From positions 1 through 64,000 of the forward strand of contig NZ_VIRN01000064.1 of the NCBI RefSeq assembly GCF_008107725.1: DNA of 64,000 nt, in the 5' to 3' direction. The DNA comes from Marinobacter sp. BW6 (GTDB lineage: Bacteria > Pseudomonadota > Gammaproteobacteria > Pseudomonadales > Oleiphilaceae). The stretch's first letter is position 1; each line of letters starts with the position of its first letter. This document shows, piece by piece, positions 1-7,613 of this stretch. Both the position numbers and the translations under genes were made by a program. Below the pieces are notes generated by a model. That model was not told the origin of the DNA. It saw nothing but the letters and a program-made list of their open reading frames with translations, and ran no database searches.

Positions 1-73
1 CAACCTGGTCCACCACCGCCAATTTAAAGGCCAGGGAATAATCCCTCTGACTCCTCCGCCTCTTCGTATTCAT
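1..73 (-). CDS. IS3-family transposase OrfA, N-terminal fragment cut by the window edge
   Basis: Reading the minus strand from an ATG at 73 gives 24 codons that run off the window, beginning MNTKRRRSQRDYSLAFKL, which resembles the start of the helix-turn-helix OrfA protein of IS3-type elements (DNA binding at the element ends). A good ribosome binding site (GGAGG) lies 7-8 nt upstream, which supports this start. Only the first residues are visible, so the subgroup and whether the element is intact cannot be judged. Confidence 0.6.
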   Translation of the reverse strand, partial: MNTKRRRSQRDYSLAFKLAVVDQV

Positions 74-117
74 CACACCCTCCGTAATCTCAAGCAGGAA
101 GGTGTAAACCTTATTCA
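1..117 (-). mobile_element. Terminal part of an IS3-like insertion sequence
   Basis: The OrfA start is preceded on the minus strand by about 44 nt of non-coding sequence beginning TGAATAAGGTTTACACC near position 117. IS3 elements end in TG...CA and carry a short untranslated lead into orfA, so the tip is placed near 117. The other end is outside the window and no target duplication can be checked, so this boundary is an inference. Confidence 0.4.
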
Positions 118-135
118 GGACGGGTCAAAGCCTAT

Positions 136-172
136 AAAAAAGGCCGGGCAGCATTCGCTGTCCGGCCTTTTT
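136..172 (-). terminator. Intrinsic terminator downstream of metQ
   Basis: Complementary arms AAAAAGGCCGG and CCGGCCTTTTT flank a short loop, 20 nt past the metQ stop codon. The A/T runs on both sides mean it could also stop transcripts coming from the IS side. Confidence 0.85.
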
Positions 173-192
173 CATGGGCGTGGATCAGGCAA

Positions 193-975
193 TCAGAATG
201 CCGGAACCACTGCACCCTCATACTTTTCCATGATGAAGTCGCGAACCGCATCAGACTTCAGGGCCTCGGCCAGCTTCTGCATGGCTTCGCTGTCCTTGTT
301 ATCCGGACGCGCCACCAGGATGTTGACGTAAGGTGACTCGGAGCCCTCAATTACCAGCGCATCTTCAGACGGGTTCAGGCCGGCTTCCAGCGCATAGTTG
401 GTATTGATCAGCGCGAGGTCCACCTGGTTCAAAATACGGGGCAGGGTGGCTGCTTCCAGTTCCTTGAAGTCCAGGTTTTTCGGGTTATCGGCAATATCAC
501 GGGGTGTTGCAGTGATCTTGCTCTCGTCCTTCAGGGTGATCACGCCGGCCTTCTGCAGAAGCAGCAGCGCACGGCCACCGTTGGTCGGGTCGTTCGGAAT
601 GGCAACCACGGCACCTTCTTTCAGCTCGTCCAGCGAATCAATCTTGCTGGAGTAGGCGCCAAACGGCTCAACGTGAACGCCGGTCACGGTTACCAGGTTA
701 GTACCACGGCCCTCGTTAAACTCGTCCAGATACGGCTGGTGCTGGAAGAAGTTGGCGTCCATGCGCTTCTGGTCGACCTGGATGTTTGGCTGGATGTAAT
801 CGGTGAATACTTTCACGTCCAGCTCAACACCCTGCTCCGCCAGCTGTGGCTTAACGAATTCCAGGATCTCCGCATGGGGAACCGGTGTCGCAGCTACGGA
901 GAGTTCTTCGGCAGCAACGGTGCCGGAGAAAGTGGCTGCGGCAGCCAGTGCTGCGAGTGTTTTCTTCAGATTCAT
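193..975 (-). CDS. metQ: Methionine ABC transporter substrate-binding protein MetQ
   Basis: 260-aa periplasmic binding protein of the MetQ/NlpA family, which captures methionine and delivers it to MetNI. The mature N-terminus carries the family hallmark AATPVPHAEILE, and the middle has the usual NDPTNGGRALLLLQ stretch. The ATG at 975 has AGGAG upstream. The hydrophobic leader (residues 1-21) contains no cysteine, so unlike most MetQ proteins it does not look like a lipoprotein; signal peptidase I cleavage after an Ala near residue 21 is more likely. It is the last gene of the minus-strand order metN, metI, metQ, separated from metI by 188 nt that hold a large hairpin element. No MetJ box or SAM riboswitch was recognised upstream of the operon. 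Confidence 0.93.
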   Translation of the reverse strand: MNLKKTLAALAAAATFSGTVAAEELSVAATPVPHAEILEFVKPQLAEQGVELDVKVFTDYIQPNIQVDQKRMDANFFQHQPYLDEFNEGRGTNLVTVTGVHVEPFGAYSSKIDSLDELKEGAVVAIPNDPTNGGRALLLLQKAGVITLKDESKITATPRDIADNPKNLDFKELEAATLPRILNQVDLALINTNYALEAGLNPSEDALVIEGSESPYVNILVARPDNKDSEAMQKLAEALKSDAVRDFIMEKYEGAVVPAF

Positions 976-1038
976 AGATCGATTCTCCTATTGGACATCT
1001 TGAACGAATGAATTCGGGTTGGGAGTACGGCCTGCGGT

Positions 1039-1139
1039 CGGTCGGAGTCCCCTTCCGAAAAACGCCCGTAAATATGTCCCTGTAGGGCTCGGTCGCGCCA
1101 TCCCTGGCGCTCCACGTTTTCGGAAGGGGACTCCGACCG
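1039..1139. repeat. Large hairpin element with 23-bp perfect arms inside the met operon
   Basis: Positions 1039-1061 and 1117-1139 are exact inverse complements (23 bp). The 55 nt between them read on the minus strand ...AGCGCCAGGGATGGCGCGAC..., itself partly palindromic (GCGCCA...TGGCGC). It lies between metI and metQ and lacks the U-run of a terminator. A likely role is a transcript-stabilising or attenuating hairpin that sets the MetQ to MetNI ratio, or it is a passive repetitive element. A spurious ORF crosses it. Confidence 0.8.
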
Positions 1140-1163
1140 CCCACCGGCCTATATCCGGCTTTC

Positions 1164-1829
1164 CTACTTTCTGCTGAAGTACAGAACCAGACGGTCGCCG
1201 ACCATCTGCAGCACCTGTACGAAAATGACCAGTAATGCGACCGTAATCACCATCACGTCGGTCTGGAATCGCTGATAGCCGAAGCGGATGGCCAGGTCAC
1301 CGAGGCCACCGCCACCAATAACGCCGGACATGGCCGCGTAGGAAACCAGAGTGATCGCGGTAACGGTGATACCGGCAATGATGCCTGGCAGCGCTTCCGG
1401 TAACAGAGCACCGAAAATGATCTGTTTAACGCTGGCGCCCATGGCCTGGGTCGCTTCGATAATGCCGCGGTCCACTTCCCTGAGGGAGGTTTCGACCAGT
1501 CTCGCAAAGAACGGCGCGCCGCCAGCCACCAGCGGCGGGATTGCACCGGCTACGCCCAAAGACGTGCCGATCAGCATTACGGTGAACGGGATCATGACGA
1601 TCAGCAGGATGATGAACGGCACCGAACGGAGCACGTTCACCACGAACGACAGCACCGCATAGGCCACGGGCTGCTCCAGCAGCTGGCGCTTGCCAAACAG
1701 GAACAGCAGAACACCGATCGGCAGGCCGATGACGACGCTGAACAGCAGGGACATACCCACCATGACCAGGGTATCCCAGCTGGCCCAGCCGATTTCGGTC
1801 CAGTCTACATTGCTTAACAGGTCTTCCAT
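1164..1829 (-). CDS. metI: Methionine ABC transporter permease MetI
   Basis: 221-aa inner-membrane permease with about five hydrophobic segments and the binding-protein-dependent transport signature around VEVDRGIIEATQAMGAS-like residues 125-150 (seen as EVDRGIIEATQAMGAS), the loop that docks on the MetN ATPase. The length is typical for MetI. Its ATG overlaps the metN stop by one base (TGATG arrangement), so translation is probably coupled. It forms the metN-metI-metQ unit with its neighbours. Confidence 0.95.
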   Translation of the reverse strand: MEDLLSNVDWTEIGWASWDTLVMVGMSLLFSVVIGLPIGVLLFLFGKRQLLEQPVAYAVLSFVVNVLRSVPFIILLIVMIPFTVMLIGTSLGVAGAIPPLVAGGAPFFARLVETSLREVDRGIIEATQAMGASVKQIIFGALLPEALPGIIAGITVTAITLVSYAAMSGVIGGGGLGDLAIRFGYQRFQTDVMVITVALLVIFVQVLQMVGDRLVLYFSRK

Positions 1830-2836
1830 CAGCGCAGCACCTCCACGTGAACATCGGCGGCTTTGAGCGCCTGCATGGCCACCTCGAGATCACCGCCCAC
1901 CAGTGACAGGGTCAGCTGGCCGTAGGGTGTGTCCTTGATGTGGTCGATTCGGCCGGAAAGAATGCTGAAATCCACCCCGGATTCCCGGGCAACGCTGCCG
2001 AGCAGCGGTTTGTAGGTGGATTCGCCCTTGAAGGTCAGCCGCAGGATTCGGCCGTCGGCCTTGCTGAGATCTTCCTGCAGCTCAGTACGATCAATACTTT
2101 CGCTCTCGAAGACAAAGTCCCGTGTGGTCGGGTGCTTCGGGTGCAGGAACACTTCGCTGACCGGGCCCATTTCGACCACTTCACCAGCGTCCATCACCGC
2201 CACGCGATCGCAGACCCGGCGCACCACGTCCATTTCATGGGTGATCAGTACGATGGTCAGGCCCAGCTCACGGTTGATGTCGGCAAGTAGCTTCAGCACC
2301 GACTGGGTCGTTTGCGGGTCCAGGGCGCTGGTGGCTTCGTCGCAGAGCAGGATCGTGGGCCGGCAGGCCAGGGCGCGGGCAATGCCCACTCGCTGTTTCT
2401 GCCCGCCGGAGAGCTGCGATGGGTATTTGTTAGCGTGGTCGGTGAGGCTGACCCGGGCCAACAGTTCCTCAACCCGATCCCGAATCTCGGCCTTCGAGTA
2501 GATGCCCGCCAGCTTCATCGGGAAGGCAATGTTGTCCGCCACCGTTTTCGACGAGAGCAGGTTGAAGTGCTGGAAGATCATTCCCACCTTGCGGCGAAAG
2601 GCACGGAGTTCGGCAGCGTCGTAGTCGGTGATGTTCTCGTCGTCGATCAGAATACGGCCGCCGGTGGGTGGTTCCAGCAGGTTGATCAGACGCACCAGCG
2701 TCGATTTACCGGCGCCAGAATGGCCAACGATGCCGAATACCTCGCCGGTTTCAATGGTCATATCGGTGGGATGAAGCGCGGGGATCGCCCGGCCGCCTAC
2801 CTGATACGACTTCTGTACCTGGTCAAATACAATCAC
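1829..2836 (-). CDS. metN: Methionine ABC transporter ATP-binding protein MetN
   Basis: 335-aa cytoplasmic ATPase that powers methionine import. Walker [10 protein letters not shown] lies near residue 38, the signature LSGGQKQRV near 142, and Walker [13 protein letters not shown] near 162. The C-terminal 90 residues form the NIL domain, which senses methionine in MetN and causes trans-inhibition. The start is GTG at 2836 with AAGG upstream. First gene of the met operon, divergent from the HDOD gene across about 200 bp in which no operator was recognised. Confidence 0.95.
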   Translation of the reverse strand: MIVFDQVQKSYQVGGRAIPALHPTDMTIETGEVFGIVGHSGAGKSTLVRLINLLEPPTGGRILIDDENITDYDAAELRAFRRKVGMIFQHFNLLSSKTVADNIAFPMKLAGIYSKAEIRDRVEELLARVSLTDHANKYPSQLSGGQKQRVGIARALACRPTILLCDEATSALDPQTTQSVLKLLADINRELGLTIVLITHEMDVVRRVCDRVAVMDAGEVVEMGPVSEVFLHPKHPTTRDFVFESESIDRTELQEDLSKADGRILRLTFKGESTYKPLLGSVARESGVDFSILSGRIDHIKDTPYGQLTLSLVGGDLEVAMQALKAADVHVEVLR

Positions 2837-3038
2837 GGTCAGCGCCTTGTGGGTGCAGCGTTAAAACCGGCGATTATAGCCCATACCGTCGTCAAACCCG
2901 AATTCCGGAATGATTCTCAGTGTGGGTAGATATCCCTACACAAACGGTTACCTGACACCGGCCATGGCCCTGAACTAAGCTTGGATAACAAAAGAACCTT
3001 ACATTTCCCAGAGACGCGCTGCCCAGAGACTCACCAAC

Positions 3039-4460
3039 GTGACCAATGAAAAACAACCAACGCCCTCAAGGATGAACTCAACCCAGGCATGGGTTAACTA
3101 TCTCAGCAAAGTCGAGTTGCCGGTACTGGCCAATACGCTGCGACGAATCAATGAGCTGACTGACAGCCGAAACAGTACGGTTAACGAGCTGGCCAACGTA
3201 ATCCTTAATGATGCCCAGCTCACCTCACAGGTTCTGCGGCTGTCCAATACCGTGTTCTACAACCAGACCCGAACCCAGGTCAGCACCGTCAGCCGGGCCA
3301 TTACCCTGATCGGATTCGATGCCGTGAAGTCCATGGCGATTTCCTCCCTGATTGTTGACGCGCTGCTGCAACGGAACGACCGTCCACACCTGCTGCGCTG
3401 CCTCGCCCGGGCGATCCACGCCGCTGTCCAGGCCCGGTGTCTGATGCCTAAGCGCAACGAGACCGCGCTTGAAGAGGTCTTTATCGGGGCACTGCTGATG
3501 AACATTGGCGAGCTGGCCTTCTGGTCTTGCGAAACCGACCAGGCCACTGAACTGGAGGAACGTCTGCGGCTTGACGAGCCGCCAGTTGAAGCCCAGAAGG
3601 CCGTGCTGCACTCAACCTTTACCGAAATCACCCGGGGCCTCGTGGATGCCTGGTCCCTGGGCCCCTTTATCAAGGATGTTGTCTCTCCGGGGCAAGCCAA
3701 TTCAATGGCCTCAAGCCTGGTGCGCAATTCCGTGGAGATGGCCCGGTTGTCCGAACAGGGTTGGAGTGGCCCGGAAATGGACAAGGTGCTGGAACGCCTG
3801 GGCAAGGATATTGGTGAGAGCCCGGCCGTGGTTCGGGACCAGCTGAAGGTGAACGCCTCGGAGGCAACCCGAGTCGCGGTCTCCCTTGGTATTCCGCAGG
3901 TTACTGCCATGATGCCGGGCGCGGAGGGCAAATCCGGTGACACCGGAGCAAAGGCCCCGGACATGGATGCGGAACTTCAGCTGGAAATCCTGCGTGAATT
4001 GAGCCAGTGCCTGGCAGAGAAACCGGACATCAACGAAGTATGTCAGCTGGTCATCGAGGGCATCCACAGGGCTATTGGTATGCAGCGGGTGGCCCTGTTG
4101 ATGGGCGACCGTTCCGGCAACGAACTGGTGCCTCGCAAACTGGGGGGCCGGGGCACAGAAGAGTGGCGGCAGCAGTTCATGATCCGCAAGGATGGCACCG
4201 GGCCACTGGGTTCGCTTTTGCCCCATGCCCACTGCAGCATCTACGAACCCAAACCGAACTCCGAAGGCGTGCCCTATGATCGCTGGCTCGGCAAAGTGCC
4301 TGCGCTGATTGGCCCAATCAAGGCAAACGGCCGCCTCATCGGCCTGTTCTACGCCGACAACGCGGCCGGGGTCTACACTCCCTCTAAAGAGCAGTTATCA
4401 GCGTTCGGCCACTTTATTCAGAACGCGCAGCTGTGCCTGACCTTACTCTCTACCCACTAG
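3039..4460 (+). CDS. HDOD domain signalling protein with C-terminal GAF-like domain
   Basis: 473-aa soluble protein. Residues about 20-215 form an HDOD domain (VELPVLANTLRRINEL, ILNDAQLTSQVLRLSNTVFY), a catalytically inert relative of HD hydrolases found in bacterial signalling and cell-cycle proteins. Residues about 320-470 resemble a GAF domain (IGMQRVALLMGDRSG, GRLIGLFYADN). The GTG start at 3039 is the longest choice and has no strong ribosome binding site; an ATG at 3072 would remove only 11 residues. No enzymatic residues are evident, so a regulatory scaffold is the likely role. It ends 7 nt from the convergent anti-sigma gene. Confidence 0.8.
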   Translation: MTNEKQPTPSRMNSTQAWVNYLSKVELPVLANTLRRINELTDSRNSTVNELANVILNDAQLTSQVLRLSNTVFYNQTRTQVSTVSRAITLIGFDAVKSMAISSLIVDALLQRNDRPHLLRCLARAIHAAVQARCLMPKRNETALEEVFIGALLMNIGELAFWSCETDQATELEERLRLDEPPVEAQKAVLHSTFTEITRGLVDAWSLGPFIKDVVSPGQANSMASSLVRNSVEMARLSEQGWSGPEMDKVLERLGKDIGESPAVVRDQLKVNASEATRVAVSLGIPQVTAMMPGAEGKSGDTGAKAPDMDAELQLEILRELSQCLAEKPDINEVCQLVIEGIHRAIGMQRVALLMGDRSGNELVPRKLGGRGTEEWRQQFMIRKDGTGPLGSLLPHAHCSIYEPKPNSEGVPYDRWLGKVPALIGPIKANGRLIGLFYADNAAGVYTPSKEQLSAFGHFIQNAQLCLTLLSTH

Positions 4461-4467
4461 CATCCAC

Positions 4468-5169
4468 TCAGAGCTCGTAGAGCCTGGTGACGTGCAAAAT
4501 CGGCCCGGTTGGTGATCCTGTCGGTGAGCCACCTGCTGGCTCAAGACTGATCGCCAGGGTCCGGCTGCGGGTCAAAGAGCTTTGGGCTTCACCCGACAGT
4601 GCCACCTGGTGAGTGTCACCCGCCGGGATGACCCCGAGAGAAAGAGGCTCACCATCCTCCGGCACAACCCAGAGCTCATAATCCTTGCCTGACTCGGCGG
4701 AGCCTGCGGCAACAGAACGCAATTTCAGCAGGTTGCCACGACCGGTTTCACTCAACAGCCACAGCGGATCGCCGATATCGGCCTTGATGATCGCCCCGGC
4801 CAACAAGGGCCGTTCCACATCAGGGGACGGCTGCTGCAGCAACAGAACCGCGAAAAGAACCGCCGCAGCCGTTGCCATCAAACTCCAGCCCGGCCAGAAC
4901 CAACCGGCTTTTGCTGAGTCTGGAAGCGTCGTCGTGGCCTGTTCTGGCCACAACCGCCTCTGGATGTCTGACCATACGCGGGGTGGTGGCGTTTCCGCCG
5001 GTGCAGCCGTTGATAACGCCCCCAGCTGCTGTTCCCAGAACCAGACTTCCTGACGAACCCGGCCTGACTCCATCATCCATCCTTCAAAGCGGAGACGGGC
5101 AGGGCCTTTGAGGGATCCCAGAACATATTCCGCAGCAAGAATCTCTACGCGTTCAGGTGATTTTCTCAT
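4468..5169 (-). CDS. Anti-sigma factor, RskA/ChrR-like membrane type
   Basis: 233-aa protein with an N-terminal sigma-binding region (residues 1-75; VEILAAEYVLGSL, WFWEQQLGAL), one membrane segment near residue 100 (ATAAAVLFAVLLLQ) and a periplasmic C-terminal domain of the RskA type (ELWVVPEDGEPLSLGV, ending in LAISLEPAGGS). The ATG at 5169 overlaps the sigma factor stop (ATGA), so coupled translation is preferred to the upstream in-frame GTG at 5181. It should hold the adjacent ECF sigma factor inactive at the membrane. The signal it senses is unknown; the divergent DUF4331 cassette is the natural candidate target. Confidence 0.88.
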   Translation of the reverse strand: MRKSPERVEILAAEYVLGSLKGPARLRFEGWMMESGRVRQEVWFWEQQLGALSTAAPAETPPPRVWSDIQRRLWPEQATTTLPDSAKAGWFWPGWSLMATAAAVLFAVLLLQQPSPDVERPLLAGAIIKADIGDPLWLLSETGRGNLLKLRSVAAGSAESGKDYELWVVPEDGEPLSLGVIPAGDTHQVALSGEAQSSLTRSRTLAISLEPAGGSPTGSPTGPILHVTRLYEL

Positions 5170-5723
5170 CGTTCGAGACACCTTTTCAGCACCATGAGCC
5201 CCCTCCGGATCCAGCTCTTCACCGTGCCTACCGGCGAGTTCAGGGTTTCCGACAACTCATCGTGAGTGAAGCCCCGGTAATAGGCGAGCAGGATGCTATC
5301 CCGCTGCACATCGCTGAGTTCGTCCAGACAGCCTGTGAGCTGGGCCGAGCCGGAGGTGCGCAACGAATCATCCAGAGGTCCACCACGCTTGTCCTCAACC
5401 TGTTCAAGGTGCTCATCACCGGCCGTCTGCCGCACTTTCCGGGCGCGCATCAGATCGAGAGTCCGGTACCGGGCAATGGTCATCATCCAGGCCAGCGGCG
5501 CGCCCCGATCGCGGTGGTATTCGCCAGCGTGATGCCAGATCTGGATGAAGCTCTCCTGCATCGCTTCTTCCGCAAGCTCGCGATGGTTAGCCAACTTGAC
5601 GCACAGGCCGAACATTCTCGCCGCCACTTGGCTGTAGAGTTGTTGAAACGCTTGTCGATCCTTCCTCGCCACCGAACGCAACAGTCGCATCAACTCGTCC
5701 TGGTTTACCTCGACAGAAGCCAT
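5166..5723 (-). CDS. ECF RNA polymerase sigma factor
   Basis: 185-aa sigma-70 family protein with region 2 (residues 25-95, including AMQESFIQIWHHAGEY and RGAPLAWMMTIARYR) and region 4 (residues 130-182, LAYYRGFTHDELSETL, GTVKSWIRRGL). This arrangement, with a RskA-type partner, matches the SigK-like ECF group. The ATG at 5723 has GAGG 7 nt upstream, better than the GTG at 5729. It is transcribed away from the DUF4331 operon across a 155-bp gap. By analogy with other ECF pairs it probably activates its own promoter and the divergent operon; no promoter motif could be confirmed by eye. Confidence 0.92.
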   Translation of the reverse strand: MASVEVNQDELMRLLRSVARKDRQAFQQLYSQVAARMFGLCVKLANHRELAEEAMQESFIQIWHHAGEYHRDRGAPLAWMMTIARYRTLDLMRARKVRQTAGDEHLEQVEDKRGGPLDDSLRTSGSAQLTGCLDELSDVQRDSILLAYYRGFTHDELSETLNSPVGTVKSWIRRGLMVLKRCLER

Positions 5724-5878
5724 AAACACCCTCTTTTTTATGGTTAATGCCCAAGGTACGGGCGCACGGAGGCGGAAGTTGCGCTTATGCCGACAAGAAT
5801 TTTTTCAACGACTGCAACTTTTCAACGGGCCCACTCGTTCCTTCCTCCGACGCACCCAAACACAGAGAGGAAAGCGAC

Positions 5879-7363
5879 ATGAGAACAATTCTGAAACGGT
5901 CCAGCCTCGCTATCGCCGTGGCCGGAACCTGCCTCGCCACCGGCCTGGCCCAGGCTTCGAGCCACCGCGAAGCGCCCTTCATCACCGAAATCCCGAAAGT
6001 CGACGGCACCGACTTCTACATGTTTCGGAGCTACGAGTCCGGCAGGGCGGATTTCGTGACCCTTATTGCCAATTACCTGCCTCTGCAGGACGCCTATGGC
6101 GGTCCCAATTATTTCGATCTGGACGACGATGCCATCTATGAGATTCACGTCGACAACGACGGCGATGCGGTTGAGGATCTGACGTTCCGTTTTCAGCTGG
6201 AAGACAACCTGAACGATATTCAGTTGCCGGTCGGCCCGGATGGCGACCAGCGGATGGTGTCCGTGCCCCTCAAGAACATTGGCGACGCAAGTGACGCCGG
6301 CAATGTTCAGTTGCGACAAACCTACACGGTGGATGTCATTTCCGGCGATCGCCGCACGGGTGCCGTGCAGGCTGCCACCAACGTGAACACAGGCACCGAA
6401 ACTTTCGACAAACCGTTAGACAACATCGGTGCAAAGTCCTTTGGTGATTACGCCAGTTACGCCGGCCAACACGTGTTTGATATCGCCATTCCCGGCTGCG
6501 GCACCAACGGCCGGGTATTTGTCGGCCAGCGCCAGGAGGCATTTGCGGTAAACCTGGGTGAAATTTTCGACCTGGTGAACACCAACCCCCTGGGCGCCCG
6601 GGATGGAGAAGGTCCCGGTGATCTGGCCGACAAGAACGTGACCTCCTTGGCCCTGGAAGTGCCCACCGAATGCCTGACCGGCACCGCCATGAATTCCAAC
6701 GGCCAGCCGGTAATCGGTGCGTGGACAACGGCGAGCGTTCGTCAGGCACGCATCATCAACCCTGCGCCCAGTAGTGCAAGCCGTGGTGCAACCGTTGAAG
6801 GTGGTGCCTATACCCAGGTTTCCCGCCTGGGTATGCCATTGGTTAACGAGGTGGTTATCGGTCTCAAGGACAAAGACCGTTTCAACGCCAGCGAACCCAA
6901 GGATGATGGCCAGTTCGCCACCTATGTGACCCACCCAACACTGCCAGAGCTTCTGGAAGTGCTGTTCCCCGTGACCGCGCCGAACAACTTTCCGCGCAAC
7001 GACCTGGTCACGGCCTTCCTGACCGGCGTACCCGGCGTCAATATGCCGGTTGGCGTAACCGCCTCCGAGATGTTGCGACTGACGCCCGCCATTGCGCCAA
7101 CGCCTCTGGACAGCCAGAACGACCTCGGTGTTCTGGCCGGTGATAACGCCGGCTTCCCGAATGGCCGCCGGCCTTACGATGACACCGTCGACATCGCACT
7201 TCGAGTCGCCATGGGTGTACTGGCAGACCCTGCCGATGCGCCGGACGGCAGCCTCGAGTACACCGACGGCGTCCAGTTGGCAGCAGATCCTGCCAGCCTG
7301 CCTGCAGACTATGAGTCGTTCCCTTACCTGGCGACACCAGTCGCCGGTTCACCCAACGAATAA
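5879..7363 (+). CDS. Secreted DUF4331 family protein
   Basis: 494-aa exported protein. The start at 5879 follows GAGAGG and opens a clear signal peptide ending near LAQA before SSHREAP, the conserved N-terminus of the DUF4331 family (SHREAPFI..., then DFYMFRSYE). An acidic stretch VDNDGDAVEDL resembles calcium-binding D-x-D-x-D sites. The function of DUF4331 is not established. It heads a co-directional set with a small lipoprotein, a TPR protein and a HupE/UreJ-type membrane protein, and faces an ECF sigma/anti-sigma pair, suggesting a regulated cell-envelope system. Confidence 0.88.
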   Translation: MRTILKRSSLAIAVAGTCLATGLAQASSHREAPFITEIPKVDGTDFYMFRSYESGRADFVTLIANYLPLQDAYGGPNYFDLDDDAIYEIHVDNDGDAVEDLTFRFQLEDNLNDIQLPVGPDGDQRMVSVPLKNIGDASDAGNVQLRQTYTVDVISGDRRTGAVQAATNVNTGTETFDKPLDNIGAKSFGDYASYAGQHVFDIAIPGCGTNGRVFVGQRQEAFAVNLGEIFDLVNTNPLGARDGEGPGDLADKNVTSLALEVPTECLTGTAMNSNGQPVIGAWTTASVRQARIINPAPSSASRGATVEGGAYTQVSRLGMPLVNEVVIGLKDKDRFNASEPKDDGQFATYVTHPTLPELLEVLFPVTAPNNFPRNDLVTAFLTGVPGVNMPVGVTASEMLRLTPAIAPTPLDSQNDLGVLAGDNAGFPNGRRPYDDTVDIALRVAMGVLADPADAPDGSLEYTDGVQLAADPASLPADYESFPYLATPVAGSPNE

Positions 7364-7376
7364 CCGGGAGATGGCT

Positions 7377-7613
7377 ATGAAATTATTCACAAAGCTCACG
7401 GCGATCTGCGCGATGGCGCTATTCATGGCCGGCTGCTTCGATGGGTCGAACAGCCGGGCGGAGGCGCCGGCTCCGACCGTCGATTTCACGGAGTTTGTTA
7501 AAACCCAGTTCGCCCGGACAACCGACGACGCCGAGCCGGCGAACATCAACGGGATCGACCTGAGTTTCAATGACCAGAATAATCCGCAGGCTTTCGATGA
7601 CCTGCTTCAATAA
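7377..7613 (+). CDS. Small predicted lipoprotein of the DUF4331 cassette
   Basis: 78-aa protein. MKLFTKLTAICAMALFMAGC is a textbook lipoprotein signal with lipobox FMAGC; the mature part (about 60 residues) is acidic and ends FNDQNNPQAFDDLLQ. GGGAG lies 6 nt before the ATG at 7377; the in-frame ATG at 7371 overlaps that site and is less likely. It starts 13 nt after the DUF4331 stop and is probably co-translated with it. I do not recognise a family. Sequence pairing with DUF4331 suggests an envelope partner or anchor. Confidence 0.75.
   Translation: MKLFTKLTAICAMALFMAGCFDGSNSRAEAPAPTVDFTEFVKTQFARTTDDAEPANINGIDLSFNDQNNPQAFDDLLQ

Noticed and set aside
851..1144. 97-codon open frame across the met-operon hairpin
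   Set aside because: It arises from reading through the repeat core and the antisense of the metQ start; repeats of this kind commonly yield such spurious ORFs.
2837..3038. Possible SAM riboswitch or MetJ box upstream of metN
   Set aside because: No tandem MetJ-type octamers and no SAM-riboswitch-like helices were seen; the leader is short.
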